Source: Dolichospermum compactum NIES-806 (GTDB taxonomy: Bacteria > Cyanobacteriota > Cyanobacteriia > Cyanobacteriales > Nostocaceae). Taken from it: a stretch of DNA of 64,000 nucleotides. Under the pieces are notes generated by a model, which saw only the letters and a list, made by a program, of their open reading frames with translations, was not told the origin of the DNA and ran no database searches. The translations under genes were made by a program, and so were the position numbers. Location of the stretch: contig NZ_AP018316.1 in assembly GCF_002368115.1 (NCBI RefSeq), forward strand, positions 2,567,025-2,631,024. Reading direction: 5' to 3'. Below are positions 27,101 to 34,249 of this stretch, one piece after another; position 1 is the first letter of the stretch, and every line of letters starts with the position of its first letter.

Positions 27101-27330
27101 ATGGAAGTTCTGCTATCTCCAATTTGAAAAAAATTAATCCTCAAGTCAAAATAATTGCTTGTAGTGGACGCAATATCCAAAATATGCTGGAACCAAGTAA
27201 TGAAAATCAAGTTCCTGCGATTTTATTAAAACCCTACACTAATCAAGAATTACTGGAAACATTGAGTTATGTACTCAAGGAATCAGGAGTCAGGAAGAAA
27301 GAAGAAAGAAGAAAGAAGAAAGAAGAATAA
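24148..27330 (+). CDS. CBS-PAS hybrid histidine kinase with receiver domain
   Basis: 1060 residues, no membrane segments. Two CBS domains (about residues 28-165; APQ-type ligand sensing) come first, then a coiled coil (about 200-255), three PAS domains (about 255-365, 410-530 of the PAS_3 type, 540-660), a HisKA region (GGIAHNINNHLTPILGYAQL), an ATPase domain (ELEQVLINLMVNAGHAMPNG, DTGTGMPPE, GTGLGLSTV) and a receiver (ILVVDDEPQ, phospho-acceptor Asp in VLMDMMMPEMDG). The residue after the phosphorylated His is Asn, where His-Asp or His-Glu is usual. The last residues (ESGVRKKEERRKKKEE) come from a 7-mer repeat at the 3' end. The cellular input is unknown. ATG 24148. Confidence 0.9.
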   Translation: MKVVTEVFIDQIKPLNPLVDGLNEKLIDLPSLHQIIDYSPVTISHDSYVMDALNLMNQVTVNHPTQEAKDYVLVVEGKKLQGIFTIKDVLRVVASNTNLSAMKMADVMNRPPITLKKSDYEHILTVLALLKQHGIQHLPIVDDEENLIGIVHEKDLLQSLNIEKIVGVLEALQENCADSHTKHTAINQELEVIRWQTYNYLQQWVKEEVADSVEINLQLQETLEELQIAEEELRQQNEQLIYSREITEAERQRYQNLFEFAPNGYLVTDSLGIIQQANYAAASLLSVRQNHLTGKPLVVYIAEQNRSQFVSQLKKLQHLQEWEINFQPRKGVLFYASVRVNPISDSEGKQTGLLWSITDISDSKKLEAALRQDSDVLETRVKERTAELVIANERLQQEIVEREQIQESLQESEARLTLALEAGKIGIWDWQIQINETLWSPNLGLMYGLPIDTLSPNCEEFLKLIYPEDRERFQKCVSASIEKKVDFVCEYRIVGGDSSLTWLSSRGKVYCNENGEPMRMIGTTRDISERKATEQQISEQAALLDIATDAIFVRDFQAQILFWNQGAEKIYGWKSQEVLDKNPRDIFYDSTSHEQEIIPLKTVVRLGSWQGELRKRTQSNQLIIVQSRWTLMLDTDGQPKSILTVDTDITEKKQLEEQFARAQQMEIHAKRMESIGTLAGGIAHNINNHLTPILGYAQLLKSKSSLDKDNCLQMLTTIEANAKKGAALVRQLLSFAKGVEIQYTIIQISDLIRDTIQIAKETFSFPQSITFFTDIPPKLWTVSGDKNELEQVLINLMVNAGHAMPNGGNLSISAENLYISEEMRRINHYAAVGNYIVITVEDTGTGMPPEILERIFEPFFTTKDIGKGTGLGLSTVLGTIKSHKGFINVDSEVGKGSKFKVFLPSVNQEVIALEPDYLEMYPGRGELILVVDDEPQVLEVTKNILESYNYQTITAKNGMEAIAIYARYKQQIRVVLMDMMMPEMDGSSAISNLKKINPQVKIIACSGRNIQNMLEPSNENQVPAILLKPYTNQELLETLSYVLKESGVRKKEERRKKKEE

Positions 27331-27419
27331 AATTACCCAATTATCAATTACCAATATTTGAGTATTTTGAACAGATTTTTGAGGATGGTAGCACTTATGC
27401 TCATAGAATTGACCGATTC

Positions 27420-27653
27420 ATGAGACTTTTATTCTTTCCTGACAAATCTATGACACCTCAAGAGTTTTTAGTAAAGTTGGCAACAGCCGCAACAGACCCC
27501 GAAAAACTGATAGTTTTTGCAGAATACTTGGATACAACTGCTTTGGATCATGCCACAGCCCCAAGATGGAGAAGTCTTTCATATAGTAACGAAATTGAGA
27601 TGGCGCTGAAAAATGTGGCTTTTCATTTAGAAGCGCTCGCTGAAGCCGAGTAA
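27420..27653 (+). CDS. Small soluble protein, function unknown
   Basis: 77 residues (68 if it starts at ATG 27450, MTPQEFLVKLATAATDPEKL). Predicted helical and acidic, ending in EALAEAE. It lies 89 bp after the hybrid kinase and converges with pfkA. Codon use and composition look genuine; no family recognised. Confidence 0.55.
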   Translation: MRLLFFPDKSMTPQEFLVKLATAATDPEKLIVFAEYLDTTALDHATAPRWRSLSYSNEIEMALKNVAFHLEALAEAE

Positions 27654-27714
27654 TACGTAAGGGAGTTGGGGGAGCAGGGGGCAGGGGGAATATCAGGAAT
27701 TATTGCCTATTACC

Positions 27715-28776
27715 TTATTCACCAATATATATGCCTAAAGATCGAGCGGTTTGAACTAAATCACCTTGAGGATCAACAAGAGAGGGATTTTTATCTATAA
27801 CATCTTGAATGGGGAAAGTAACAACTTTGCCATTTTGCCAAGCTAACATTTGATCGTATTGATTTTGGGCAATTAAATCAATGGCAACTTTACCAAACAT
27901 GGTGGCTGTGAGACGGTCTAAAGCTGAGGGAATACCTCCGCGTTGAATATGTCCTAATACAGAAACTCTGGTATCAATCAGGTGATGACTACAATTGGCA
28001 ATTTTTTCGGCAATATATTGACCTTGACCACATTTAGCAGTTGTGCAAGTAGAAGGATTATTGGCATCTTCTGTACAAACAGATATACCTTCAGCAACAA
28101 CTATAATGGCGAATTTTTTTTGCCACTGTTCGCGTAATTCGGTCAGATGATTACATATTCCCTGAATAGTATAGGGGACTTCGGGAATTAAAATCACATC
28201 AGCACCGCCGGCAATTCCTGAGTGTAAAGCTAGGTGTCCGGCGTTGCGTCCCATAACTTCGATAATCATCACGCGGTCATGACTAGCAGCGGTAAATATG
28301 AGTCGGTTAATGGCATCAACAATGGTATTAACTGCCGTATCAAAGCCGATTGAATGTTCTGTAAAAGCGACATCATGATCAATGGTTTTGGGAATAGCAA
28401 TTAAATTCCAATGACCTAAAACTGCTAATTGATGAATAATCTCTAAACTACCATCTCCACCCACAATAATTAAAGCATCTAAAGCGATCGCCTCATAGCC
28501 CGCTAATATTTCATCAGCATGAGCTAAAGTATCCCCTTTGTTAATACTACCTAAAATCGTTCCCCCCATATTTAGCAAAGGGTCAATCCCGCGTAAATCC
28601 CAACCATGTATACTTAACGGCACTGTTTTCCGTTCTAGCAACCCTTGGGTAGCGTAAGGGATACCCACTACCTGCCAATTAAAAGTCCGTGTGGCATGAC
28701 TCACAGCCGCGCGAATCACACAATTTAGACCAGGACAATCACCACCACTGGTAAGAATACCGATACGTTTTTTCAT
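27715..28776 (-). CDS. pfkA: 6-phosphofructokinase
   Basis: 353 residues. Phosphorylates fructose 6-phosphate in glycolysis. Motifs: GILTSGGDCPGLN (nucleotide loop), GGDGS with Gly at the position equivalent to E. coli 104, PKTIDHD with Lys at the equivalent of 124, and MGRNAGHLAL for substrate binding. Gly104 points to ATP rather than pyrophosphate. The Gly/Lys combination matches the group of ATP-PFKs related to pyrophosphate enzymes. The catalytic loop reads TIDHD where TIDND is common. It is last in the minus-strand run nifJ - DHOD-like - pfkA, 48 bp after its upstream neighbour. Confidence 0.93.
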   Translation of the reverse strand: MKKRIGILTSGGDCPGLNCVIRAAVSHATRTFNWQVVGIPYATQGLLERKTVPLSIHGWDLRGIDPLLNMGGTILGSINKGDTLAHADEILAGYEAIALDALIIVGGDGSLEIIHQLAVLGHWNLIAIPKTIDHDVAFTEHSIGFDTAVNTIVDAINRLIFTAASHDRVMIIEVMGRNAGHLALHSGIAGGADVILIPEVPYTIQGICNHLTELREQWQKKFAIIVVAEGISVCTEDANNPSTCTTAKCGQGQYIAEKIANCSHHLIDTRVSVLGHIQRGGIPSALDRLTATMFGKVAIDLIAQNQYDQMLAWQNGKVVTFPIQDVIDKNPSLVDPQGDLVQTARSLGIYIGE

Positions 28777-28824
28777 AGGTCAGGAGGTAGGGGCGCAGGG
28801 CCTGCGCCCAGTCAGGAGTCAGGA

Positions 28825-29844
28825 CTAAGATGGTGTATAAACTCTACCCAAATCTGGATTATAAGTTTGCAAAGCTTTCATATATTGAGCGCGTTCAAAA
28901 GCACTAGGATTAGGACATTTTAACTGGCTCATGCTACCTTGCATTTGCTTGACAGATTCATATTCATGTATTTTCATCCATTCCCGGAGGTCTTTTTCTA
29001 AACACTGAATATGGTTAATACCTTCCCGTAATAATATTGAACATAACATAGTTACATTTGCGCCTACCATTAACATTTTGATCACATCATGGGCATTATG
29101 AATACCGCTAGTTGCAGCTAAACTACCCTGAATATGACCATAGAGAATGGCTATCCAGCGCAGGGGTAAACGCATAGCTTGGGGGGTACTTAAAAGTACA
29201 TGAGGTTCAACTTCTAAATTTTCTAAGTTAATATCTGGTTGATAAAACCGATTAAATAATACTAATCCATCAGCCCCGGCATGATCTAAACGTTTAGCAA
29301 TATTCGCAGTATTAGTAAAGTAAGGACTGAGTTTTACGGCTACAGGAATAGTAACGGCGGCTTTAACAGATGTGAGAATATCAAGATAATTTTGCTCGAT
29401 ATCGTGACTACTTAAATCTGGATCTGTAGGAACATAGTAAATATTTAATTCTAGTGCTGATGCTCCTGCTTCTTGCATGAGTTTACCATATTCAGTCCAA
29501 CCACCAACGGAAGAACCATTCAAACTAGCAATAATGGGAATATCCACTTTTTCTTTAGCTTTGCGAATATGATCTAAATATTCTTCTGGTCCGACTCGGA
29601 AATTAGCGATGTTTGGGAAATAGGTTAAAGCTTCTGCAAAACTTTCTGTACCATAGCTTAAATGATGATGAAGTGCGGATTTTTCTAAGTTTAATTGTTC
29701 TTCAAATAGTGAGTGCATAACAACAGCACCTGCACCTGCATCTTCCATTAGTTTAATATTATCAATGTCTTCTGAAAGTGGAGACGCGGAGGGAACTAAG
29801 GGAGATTTTAATTCTAAACCTAAATATGTGGTAGTTAAGTTCAT
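28825..29844 (-). CDS. Dihydroorotate dehydrogenase-like flavoprotein
   Basis: 339 residues with a TIM-barrel FMN fold resembling class 1 DHODs and dihydropyrimidine dehydrogenase C-termini: LKSPLVPSASPLSEDIDNIK, IIASLNGSSVGGWTEYGKLM, ALELNIYYVPTD, PVAVKLSPYFTN and GADGLVLFNRFYQPDI. True pyrD is at 873-2012, so this is probably not the pyrimidine enzyme. A product of this type next to nifJ is a known arrangement to me only in general terms; its substrate is unknown. It lies between nifJ (159 bp upstream) and pfkA (48 bp downstream). Confidence 0.85.
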   Translation of the reverse strand: MNLTTTYLGLELKSPLVPSASPLSEDIDNIKLMEDAGAGAVVMHSLFEEQLNLEKSALHHHLSYGTESFAEALTYFPNIANFRVGPEEYLDHIRKAKEKVDIPIIASLNGSSVGGWTEYGKLMQEAGASALELNIYYVPTDPDLSSHDIEQNYLDILTSVKAAVTIPVAVKLSPYFTNTANIAKRLDHAGADGLVLFNRFYQPDINLENLEVEPHVLLSTPQAMRLPLRWIAILYGHIQGSLAATSGIHNAHDVIKMLMVGANVTMLCSILLREGINHIQCLEKDLREWMKIHEYESVKQMQGSMSQLKCPNPSAFERAQYMKALQTYNPDLGRVYTPS

Positions 29845-30003
29845 ACATTTGGTAATGGGTAATTTTTTCTTTCTGTCTCCTGACTCCTGATATTAATTCA
29901 ATTAAGATAAATGAACCACAGAGGCACAGAGGACACAGAGACAGAAAATCTCAAAAAATTTGGCGCATTTTCACAAAGAAATGGTATGACTCGTAATTTA
30001 GCT

Positions 30004-33000
30004 TTATTGTAATTTTCTGGCGGCTAAATATTGGTACATTTGCCAACGGGTGTTAACATCGAGTTGGGCTTCTTTGAGGAGTTCTTTTGCTGTTTCTGGG
30101 TTAATTTTGGTTAACATTTTAAAACGGTTTTCCATGTACATGGAATTTTCTATTGGTATGCGAGGGGTGCGAGAATCGAGTTGTAGGGGGTTTTCTCCCT
30201 GTTTAATGCGGTCGGGGTGATAGCGATATAATAACCAGCGTCCAGAGTCTACAGCGGCTTTTTGGTTTTGCATGGCTGTACTCATGTTGATACCGTGAGC
30301 AATACAATGGCTGTAGGCAATAATTAATGATGGACCTTCGTAAGCTTCGGCTTCTAAGAAAGTTTTCAGGGTTTGTTCATCTTTTGCGCCCATTGCTACA
30401 CTAGCAACATAAACGTTACCGTAGGTCATAGCGATTAAACCTAAGTCTTTTTTAGTTGAGGGTTTACCACCTGCGGCGAATTTTGCTACTGCACCTTTAG
30501 GGGTAGATTTGGACATTTGACCGCCAGTATTAGAGTAAACTTCTGTGTCTAATACGAGAATATTAAGGTTGCGGCCACTAGCGATTACATGATCTAATCC
30601 ACCGTAACCAATATCATATGCCCAACCGTCGCCACCAATGATCCAAACACTTTTTTTCACTAAATAATCAACGAGGGATTGAAGATTTTGGATTTTGGAT
30701 TTTAGATTTGTTATATCATTTTTTGGTAGAGACTTTCCATGTAACGTCTCTACATTATTTAACATTTCATCTAGTTTTTCTTTCAGGATAGAAACTCGTT
30801 CTCGTTGAGAGTAAATATCCGATTCGTCTTTTTGTTCAGCGTTGAGGATATCTGTGACTAGGGTTTCACCTATTTGGGGTGCAAGTTGTTGGAGTAAATA
30901 AGCGGCAAATTCGGCTTGTTTGTCTATGGAAACCCGGAAACCTAAGCCAAATTCGGCGTTATCTTCAAATAGACTGTTAGACCAAGCAGGACCTCTACCT
31001 GCGGCATTTTTTGTCCAAGGTGTGGTGGGTAAGTTACCACCATAGATAGAGGAACAACCGGTGGCGTTGGCAACGATCATGCGATCGCCAAATAATTGTG
31101 TTACAAGTTTAATATAAGGTGTTTCTCCACATCCAGCACAAGCACCAGAAAACTCAAACAACGGTTCTTGCATTTGTTGTTGATTAATATGATTTAACTT
31201 TAAATTCCGTCTATCTGGGTTAGGCAGATTTAAGAAGAAATCCCAGTTTTCTCGTTCTTGTTCTCGCAATAGTTTTTGCGCTGCCATATTAATGGCTTTT
31301 TTGCGCGGTTCGGCTTTATTTTTGGCGGGACAAACATCAACACAAATACCACAACCTGTACAATCTTCTGCTGCTACTTGAATGGTAAACTTTAAATCAT
31401 GCCAATCATGTTCTTTGGCATTTGCACTTTTAAAAGTTGTTGGGGCATTTTCTAATTCTTCTGGTGCATATACCTTAGCGCGAATGACACTATGAGGACA
31501 CACCATCACACATTTACCACATTGAATACAAACGTCAGCATCCCACACCGGAATTTCTTCAGCAATGTTGCGTTTTTCCCATTTAGATGTTCCTGTGGGA
31601 TATGTACCATCTACAGGTAATGCACTTACAGGTAAATCATCACCTTCACGGACTATCATTTTCCCTAATACATCACGAATAAAAGCAGGTGCATTATTGA
31701 GGATAGGTGAAATTTGAGTATTTTCTTGTTCCCTGTTCCCCGTTCCCCGTTCCCTAATTTCATGAAGATTTTCTAAGGTTTTATCAACTGCTTGCATATT
31801 CATTTGTACAAGTTCTTCGCCTTTTTTACCGTAGGTTTTACGAATAGATTTTTTAATTTCATCTATAGCTTCTTCTCTTGGTAAAACACCAGAAACAGCA
31901 AAGAAACAAACCTGCATAACGATGTTAATATGTCCACCCATTCCCGCTTCACGGGCGACTTTATAGGCATTAATGACATAGAATTTGAGATTTTTGTTAA
32001 TTATCTCTGTTTGCATGGTGGTAGGTAATTTATCCCACACTTCATTTCTGTCATAATGTGAATTTAGTAAAAAAGTGCCACCAGGAATAATATCTTTCAA
32101 TATCGGGAATTTCTCGATAAAATCCCATTGGTGACAAGCGACAAAGTTAGCTTTAGTAATTAAATAGGTAGAATGTATTGGTTGATCACCAAAGCGTAAA
32201 TGAGAGACTGTGACAGAACCAGATTTTTTAGAATCGTAAACGAAATAACCTTGGGCATAATTATCTGTTTCTTCGCCAATAATTTTAATTGAGTTTTTAT
32301 TTGCCCCCACTGTACCATCTGCACCTAAACCATAAAAAATTGCCCTAACTATATTGTCAGCTTCAATGTTAAATTCGGGATTATATGCTAAACTGGTATG
32401 GGTAACATCATCATTAATCCCGACAGTAAAATGATTTTTTGGTGTTTCTAAATCCAAATTATCAAATACCACTTTTACCATTGCTGGTGTAAATTCTTTA
32501 GAAGATAAACCATATCTTCCCCCCACAATCAATTTTAGATTTTGGATTTTGGATTTTGGATTTGCTTCTTGAATTGCAGTGATTACATCTACATATAAAG
32601 GTTCACCAATTGCCCCTGGTTCTTTTGTTCTATCTAAAACAGCAATTTTGCGAATAGTTTGGGGAAGAGAATCAATAAATCTTTGGGTATCAAAGGGACG
32701 ATATAATCTAACTTTGATAACTCCGACTTTTTCACCTTGTTGATTGAGATAATCTACGGTTTCATGAACTGTTTCACAACCAGAACCCATGAGAATAATT
32801 ATTTTTTCTGCTGCTGGATGTCCATGATAATCAAATAGTTGATATTTTCTCCCTATATTTTGGGCAAATTCATCCATTACCTGTTGAGTAATATCTGGAC
32901 AAGCTGAATAAAAAGAGTTTACTGTTTCCCTGGCTTGAAAATAAACATCAGGGTTTTGGGCTGTTCCTCGTAATACCGGATGATCAGGTGTTAAAGCCCG

Positions 33001-33612
33001 TGAACGATGGGCAATTACTAACTCTATGGGAATAAATTTTTGTAAGTCTTCAGTTGTTAATATTTCTACTTTATTGACTTCGTGGGAAGTGCGAAAACCA
33101 TCAAAAAAGTGTAAGTAAGGTATCCGAGATAATAAAGTTGCTTTTGTGGAAATTAGGGCAAAATCATGGGCTTCTTGCACAGAAGCAGCGCATAACATGG
33201 CAAAACCTGTGGTTCTTGCGGCCATGACATCACTATGATCTCCGAAAATGGAGAGGGATTGGGCTGCAAGCGATCGCGCCGCAATATGAAATACTGTAGG
33301 TGTAAGTTCACCGGCAATTTTGTACATATTTGGTAGCATCAACATTAACCCCTGAGATGCTGTAAAGGTTGTTGTCAGTGAACCAGTTTGTAAAGCCCCA
33401 TGCACAGCACCTGCAACCCCCCCTTCACTCTGCAACTGCACCACCGCAGGAACAGTTCCCCAAATGTTCGGTTTTCCCTCACTCATCCAAGTATCAGACC
33501 ATTCCGCCATCGGTGAAGATGGTGTAATCGGGTAAATGGCAATAACTTCGTTTAATTGGTAAACGACTTTAGCCACAGCTTCATTACCATCTATAGTTGC
33601 AAAGGGTTTCAT
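30004..33612 (-). CDS. nifJ: Pyruvate:ferredoxin (flavodoxin) oxidoreductase
   Basis: 1202 residues. Converts pyruvate and CoA to acetyl-CoA and CO2, reducing ferredoxin or flavodoxin. Domains follow the single-chain PFOR order: N-terminal domain I (IYPITPSSPMAEWSD), domain II transketolase-C-like, gamma domain (around GLGADGTVGANKNSIKIIG), two [4Fe-4S] ferredoxin motifs (CIQCGKCVMVCPHS and CTGCGICVDVCPAKN), a further Cys pair (CAGCGETPY) and the thiamine-diphosphate site (GGDGWAYDIGYGGLDHVIAS, ending in NTGGQMSKSTPKG). Four stretches of the frame are encoded by dispersed repeats (30683-30709, 30726-30753, 31725-31755, 32532-32563), all in frame, falling in loops or linkers. In cyanobacteria NifJ serves nitrogen fixation under iron limitation or fermentation. 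Confidence 0.95.
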   Translation of the reverse strand: MKPFATIDGNEAVAKVVYQLNEVIAIYPITPSSPMAEWSDTWMSEGKPNIWGTVPAVVQLQSEGGVAGAVHGALQTGSLTTTFTASQGLMLMLPNMYKIAGELTPTVFHIAARSLAAQSLSIFGDHSDVMAARTTGFAMLCAASVQEAHDFALISTKATLLSRIPYLHFFDGFRTSHEVNKVEILTTEDLQKFIPIELVIAHRSRALTPDHPVLRGTAQNPDVYFQARETVNSFYSACPDITQQVMDEFAQNIGRKYQLFDYHGHPAAEKIIILMGSGCETVHETVDYLNQQGEKVGVIKVRLYRPFDTQRFIDSLPQTIRKIAVLDRTKEPGAIGEPLYVDVITAIQEANPKSKIQNLKLIVGGRYGLSSKEFTPAMVKVVFDNLDLETPKNHFTVGINDDVTHTSLAYNPEFNIEADNIVRAIFYGLGADGTVGANKNSIKIIGEETDNYAQGYFVYDSKKSGSVTVSHLRFGDQPIHSTYLITKANFVACHQWDFIEKFPILKDIIPGGTFLLNSHYDRNEVWDKLPTTMQTEIINKNLKFYVINAYKVAREAGMGGHINIVMQVCFFAVSGVLPREEAIDEIKKSIRKTYGKKGEELVQMNMQAVDKTLENLHEIRERGTGNREQENTQISPILNNAPAFIRDVLGKMIVREGDDLPVSALPVDGTYPTGTSKWEKRNIAEEIPVWDADVCIQCGKCVMVCPHSVIRAKVYAPEELENAPTTFKSANAKEHDWHDLKFTIQVAAEDCTGCGICVDVCPAKNKAEPRKKAINMAAQKLLREQERENWDFFLNLPNPDRRNLKLNHINQQQMQEPLFEFSGACAGCGETPYIKLVTQLFGDRMIVANATGCSSIYGGNLPTTPWTKNAAGRGPAWSNSLFEDNAEFGLGFRVSIDKQAEFAAYLLQQLAPQIGETLVTDILNAEQKDESDIYSQRERVSILKEKLDEMLNNVETLHGKSLPKNDITNLKSKIQNLQSLVDYLVKKSVWIIGGDGWAYDIGYGGLDHVIASGRNLNILVLDTEVYSNTGGQMSKSTPKGAVAKFAAGGKPSTKKDLGLIAMTYGNVYVASVAMGAKDEQTLKTFLEAEAYEGPSLIIAYSHCIAHGINMSTAMQNQKAAVDSGRWLLYRYHPDRIKQGENPLQLDSRTPRIPIENSMYMENRFKMLTKINPETAKELLKEAQLDVNTRWQMYQYLAARKLQ
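30683..30709. repeat. AATCCAAAATC repeat inside nifJ (copy A)
   Basis: AGATTTTGGATTTTGGATTT and on, read on the minus strand as the codons for NLKSKIQNLQ. The same 7-9-mer family (TTTTGGA/TTTTAGA) is intergenic at 42638-42668 and in the ends of the element at 15661-15859. Confidence 0.8.
30726..30753. repeat. GTAGAGAC palindrome inside nifJ
   Basis: GTAGAGAC and GTCTCTAC enclose a short centre (TTTCCATGTAAC), read as part of NNVETLHGKSLP. The nrtA-nrtB gap has a similar small palindrome at 62604-62624. Confidence 0.75.
31725..31755. repeat. GGGAACG/GGGAACA tandem repeat inside nifJ
   Basis: About four 7-mer units (GTTCCCT, GTTCCCC, GTTCCCC, GTTCCCT), read on the minus strand as RERGTGNREQE in the linker before the ferredoxin-like domain. 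Confidence 0.8.
32532..32563. repeat. AATCCAAAATC repeat inside nifJ (copy B)
   Basis: TTTTAGATTTTGGATTTTGG and on, read on the minus strand as NPKSKIQNLK just before IVGGRYGLSSKEF. Confidence 0.8.
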
Positions 33613-33838
33613 TTTTATATTCCTTAACCTTAAATAACTACCAAAACATCCAGTCAGGATTCAGGAGTAAAACTAGTACCGCAGGGCGTTCGTCAAAAGT
33701 CAAAACGAATATACAATGAGCTTTCCAGTAGTTTGGAATGGTCTATTTATTTCCGCCGTGCTGTACTAGATAGGAACAAAATCCCAAATTATTAGTTTTA
33801 GGGAATAACTTTCTGCTGAGTTACTCTACCTTTTGACT

Positions 33839-33968
33839 TAAGTAGGTGGGCCTTAAAAATTGTCGTTGGGGCAAGGGAAAAGGGAACTCTTAACTGGGAA
33901 CAGGAAGAGAGTTTTGAGTGATTTTACTTTTCTTCACATACCTTTAAATTTTTCTGTTCACCTACTTA
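33839..33968 (+). mobile_element. 130-bp MITE-like repeat, copy 3
   Basis: TAAGTAGGTG to CACCTACTTA, same orientation as copy 2 and differing from it at a few bases (for example GGGCCTT for GGGCGTT). It lies between nifJ and the HetP-family gene. Confidence 0.88.
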
Positions 33969-34012
33969 GTAATTGATATGAATCCTTGTAACTATAACTA
34001 TTAACAAAAGAC

Positions 34013-34249
34013 TCAAATATCTGCTTTTTGTTTACTAGCTGTTCCAGGACTTTGACGGTTTTCTTTAATTAATCGGCTGTAAGTCCGTTGAGGAATATAG
34101 TGAATGGGATTGTAATCAATACAACGTAAAATCAGTACACAAGCCCAAGAATACCGTCCATCAGCAATAGCTTCAATGATATGATTGAACTGTTCGGGAG
34201 TGATGGCACTATGAAAATCGTTCTGAGCAGAAGAAGCTTGATAGTTCAT
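34013..34249 (-). CDS. HetP-family protein, short form
   Basis: 78 residues. The core ITPEQFNHIIEAIADGRYSW then ACVLILRCIDYNPIHYIPQR and TYSRLIKENR matches the conserved N-terminal part of HetP, the heterocyst-commitment protein family of Nostoc/Anabaena, as I recall it. Full HetP is about twice as long; shorter paralogues exist, and this length suits one of those rather than HetP itself. HetP-family members act in the decision to differentiate heterocysts. The upstream 1.3 kb is gene-free and holds the 67-bp repeat array. ATG 34249. Confidence 0.8.
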   Translation of the reverse strand: MNYQASSAQNDFHSAITPEQFNHIIEAIADGRYSWACVLILRCIDYNPIHYIPQRTYSRLIKENRQSPGTASKQKADI

